Source: Oxalobacteraceae bacterium (GTDB lineage Bacteria > Pseudomonadota > Gammaproteobacteria > Burkholderiales > Burkholderiaceae_D). Taken from it: DNA of 64,000 nt. This document shows, in pieces, positions 62,549-64,000 of this stretch. Where the stretch lies: positions 1 through 64,000 of the forward strand of contig JABTBR010000035.1 of NCBI GenBank assembly GCA_013284265.1. The letters run 5' to 3'. The notes under the pieces were generated by a model. The model searched no databases. It saw only the letters and a program-made list of their open reading frames with translations, and was not told where the DNA came from. The translations under genes were made by a program, and so were the position numbers. Position 1 is the stretch's first letter. Every line of letters starts with the position of its first letter.

Positions 62549-64000
62549 TTGAAAGATACCGCCCCAGCGCCACAAGCCCCGACGGCCGACCTGCCCAGCA
62601 ATCCTGCGCGCCGGCGCATCTTCCAGGCGGCCACCGCCGCCGGACTGGCCACCACCCTGCCCTCCATCGTCGATGCGGCACCGAAAGCCAAGGGCTCGCT
62701 CGACGCCAAGCTCAAGGCCAGCGTCAAGAACGTGGTCGTGATCTATCTGGAAAATCGCAGCTTCAATAATCTGTTCGCCAATTTCCCCGGCGTCGCCGCG
62801 CCTCTGTCTGCAGTGCCCGCCGCGGCCTATGCGCAGAAGGACCGCAACGGCACGACCCTGACCGCGCTGCCGAAGATCTGGGGCGGCATGGTGCCAACGC
62901 CACAAGACATCGGCGGCAAAAAATACGTGCTCAATGAAGACCAGGTGGTGAACCTGCCCAACGCGCCCTTCAAACTGGTCGATGCGGAAGGCAAGCCGCT
63001 GCCGGAAGCGGTCATCACGCGCGACCTGTGGCACCTGTTCTACCATAACCAGATGCAGATCAACGGCGGCAAGAACGATGGCTTCGCGGCCTGGGGCAAT
63101 ACCGGCGGCATGGTCATGGGCTACTACGGCGAGACCAGCAAGAACCTGGGCCTGTGGAAGATCGCGGAACAGTTCACCCTATGCGATAACTTCTTCATGG
63201 CGGCCTTCGGCGGCTCCTATCTGAACCACCAGTTCCTGATCTCCGGCCGCACGCCGGAATACTTCGACGCGCCCAACACGGCCGCGAAGAAAAAAATCTC
63301 GGTGCTCGAAGACGGCCCCACCGGCACCCGCCTCGCGGTCGCGCCAACCAGTCCAGCTTCGGCCATGGATGGCAAGCCGGTCTTCGTCAACGATGGTGCC
63401 ATCACGCCCGATGGCTACGCGGTCAACACCATGGCGCCGCCCTATCAGCCAAGCTATGTGCGCCCCGCCGCTGGCGGCGACCTGGCGCTGGCCGATCCGC
63501 TCGACCCGAGCACGCTGCCACCGCAAAGCTACGACACCATCGGCGACCTGCTGTCGGCCAAGGGCGTGAGCTGGGCCTGGTATGGCGGCGCATGGCAGGC
63601 CGCTCTGGATGCCAAGGGCGGCGGCGAGAAGCCCAACTTCCAGTTCCACCACCAGCCCTTCAACTACTTCAAGAGCTTCGCTCCCGGCACCCCGGCGCGC
63701 GCCAAACATCTGCGCGACGGCGGCCTGGGCGACAGCCCGATCTCCAACAAATTCATCGCCGATGTGGTGGCCGGCAAACTGCCAGCCGTGAGCTTCTATA
63801 AACCGCAGGGCAATCTGAATCTGCACGCCGGCTACTCGGACATCGAATCCGGCGACGCCCACATCGCCAACGTGATCGAGCACCTGAAAAAATCACCGCA
63901 ATGGAAAGACATGGTCGTGGTGATCACCTTCGACGAGAACGGCGGCTGGTGGGACCACGTGGCGCCGCCAAAGGGCGACCGCTGGGGTCCGGGCTCGCGT
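62549..64000 (+). CDS. Tat-exported phosphoesterase (acid phosphatase/phospholipase C superfamily), 3' end beyond window
   Basis: Open for 484 codons to the window edge. The start is TTG at 62549 (MKDTAPAPQAPTAD), chosen because AAGGAG lies six bases upstream; no ATG is near. A twin-arginine signal is visible (NPARRRIFQAATAAGLA). The phosphoesterase family motif ENRSFNNLF follows near residue 70, with AFGGSYLNHQFLISG and ITFDENGGWWDHV further on. This matches the AcpA/PlcC-type PF04185 family, which cleaves phosphomonoesters or phospholipids in the periplasm. The substrate is undetermined. Confidence 0.88.
   Translation, partial: MKDTAPAPQAPTADLPSNPARRRIFQAATAAGLATTLPSIVDAAPKAKGSLDAKLKASVKNVVVIYLENRSFNNLFANFPGVAAPLSAVPAAAYAQKDRNGTTLTALPKIWGGMVPTPQDIGGKKYVLNEDQVVNLPNAPFKLVDAEGKPLPEAVITRDLWHLFYHNQMQINGGKNDGFAAWGNTGGMVMGYYGETSKNLGLWKIAEQFTLCDNFFMAAFGGSYLNHQFLISGRTPEYFDAPNTAAKKKISVLEDGPTGTRLAVAPTSPASAMDGKPVFVNDGAITPDGYAVNTMAPPYQPSYVRPAAGGDLALADPLDPSTLPPQSYDTIGDLLSAKGVSWAWYGGAWQAALDAKGGGEKPNFQFHHQPFNYFKSFAPGTPARAKHLRDGGLGDSPISNKFIADVVAGKLPAVSFYKPQGNLNLHAGYSDIESGDAHIANVIEHLKKSPQWKDMVVVITFDENGGWWDHVAPPKGDRWGPGSR

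Overview
The window is chromosomal DNA from a high-GC betaproteobacterium, most likely an Oxalobacteraceae member (Massilia, Duganella or Janthinobacterium type). The main support is gene order: rpmF-plsX-fabH-fabD-fabG-acpP-fabF, then rpoE-rseA-mucD-lepA-lepB-rnc-era-recO-pdxJ-acpS-uvrC-pgsA, all on the minus strand. PEP-CTERM/cohesin/dockerin proteins and abundant cyclic-di-GMP-type signalling also fit this family. No rRNA, CRISPR array, integrase or transposase gene was seen.

Layout. (1) 1-4.3 kb: an accessory block on the minus strand, with a TPR-like/GNAT protein, a small protein resembling type VI secretion accessory genes, a LysM/peptidoglycan-binding-domain protein, and an AT-richer ComEC-like metallo-beta-lactamase-fold protein that starts at GTG and runs off the left edge. 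(2) 4.6-5.3 kb: a divergent second copy of pdxJ. (3) 5.6-6.9 kb: eight tRNA genes (six Gly-GCC, two Cys-GCA) arranged as two copies of a Gly-Gly-Cys-Gly-terminator unit. (4) 7.1-27.8 kb: a housekeeping supercluster for phospholipid and fatty-acid synthesis, DNA repair, RNA processing, protein export and the sigma-E envelope stress response. (5) 28-35 kb, plus and minus strands: maf, an RsmI-like methylase, an EAL/HDOD protein, rlmJ, an unknown two-gene unit, aceA and rraA. (6) 35.3-38.2 kb: a PEP-CTERM cohesin-domain protein beside a secreted SGNH hydrolase with a dockerin-like C terminus. (7) 38.5-50.3 kb, minus strand: clpB, moaE, a DUF349 protein, a helical unknown, an acyl-CoA ligase/GNAT fusion, a DUF2804 protein and a YcaQ-type glycosylase. 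(8) 50.5-64 kb, plus strand: a diguanylate cyclase, sbcD-sbcC, a SprA-like putative metalloprotease, small unknowns, a methyltransferase, tRNA-fMet and a partial Tat-exported phosphoesterase.

The most unusual signal is a dispersed palindromic element of about 65-105 bp, present at nine sites, with extra fragments near several of them. Its outer arms read roughly AACCCACGGC ... GCCGTGGGTT, and its inner hairpins carry compensatory base changes between copies. Most copies lie between genes. One lies inside recO and one inside sbcD, in the same orientation and the same reading frame, and adds a nearly identical peptide of about 35 residues (THGxTLGSDPGSGEGL...) to two unrelated repair proteins. 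A fragment of the element also supplies the stop codon of rseA. The encoded RseA is only 104 residues, has no membrane segment, and no rseB follows, which suggests altered control of sigma-E.

All functions are inferred from reading sequence and family knowledge; no database search was run.
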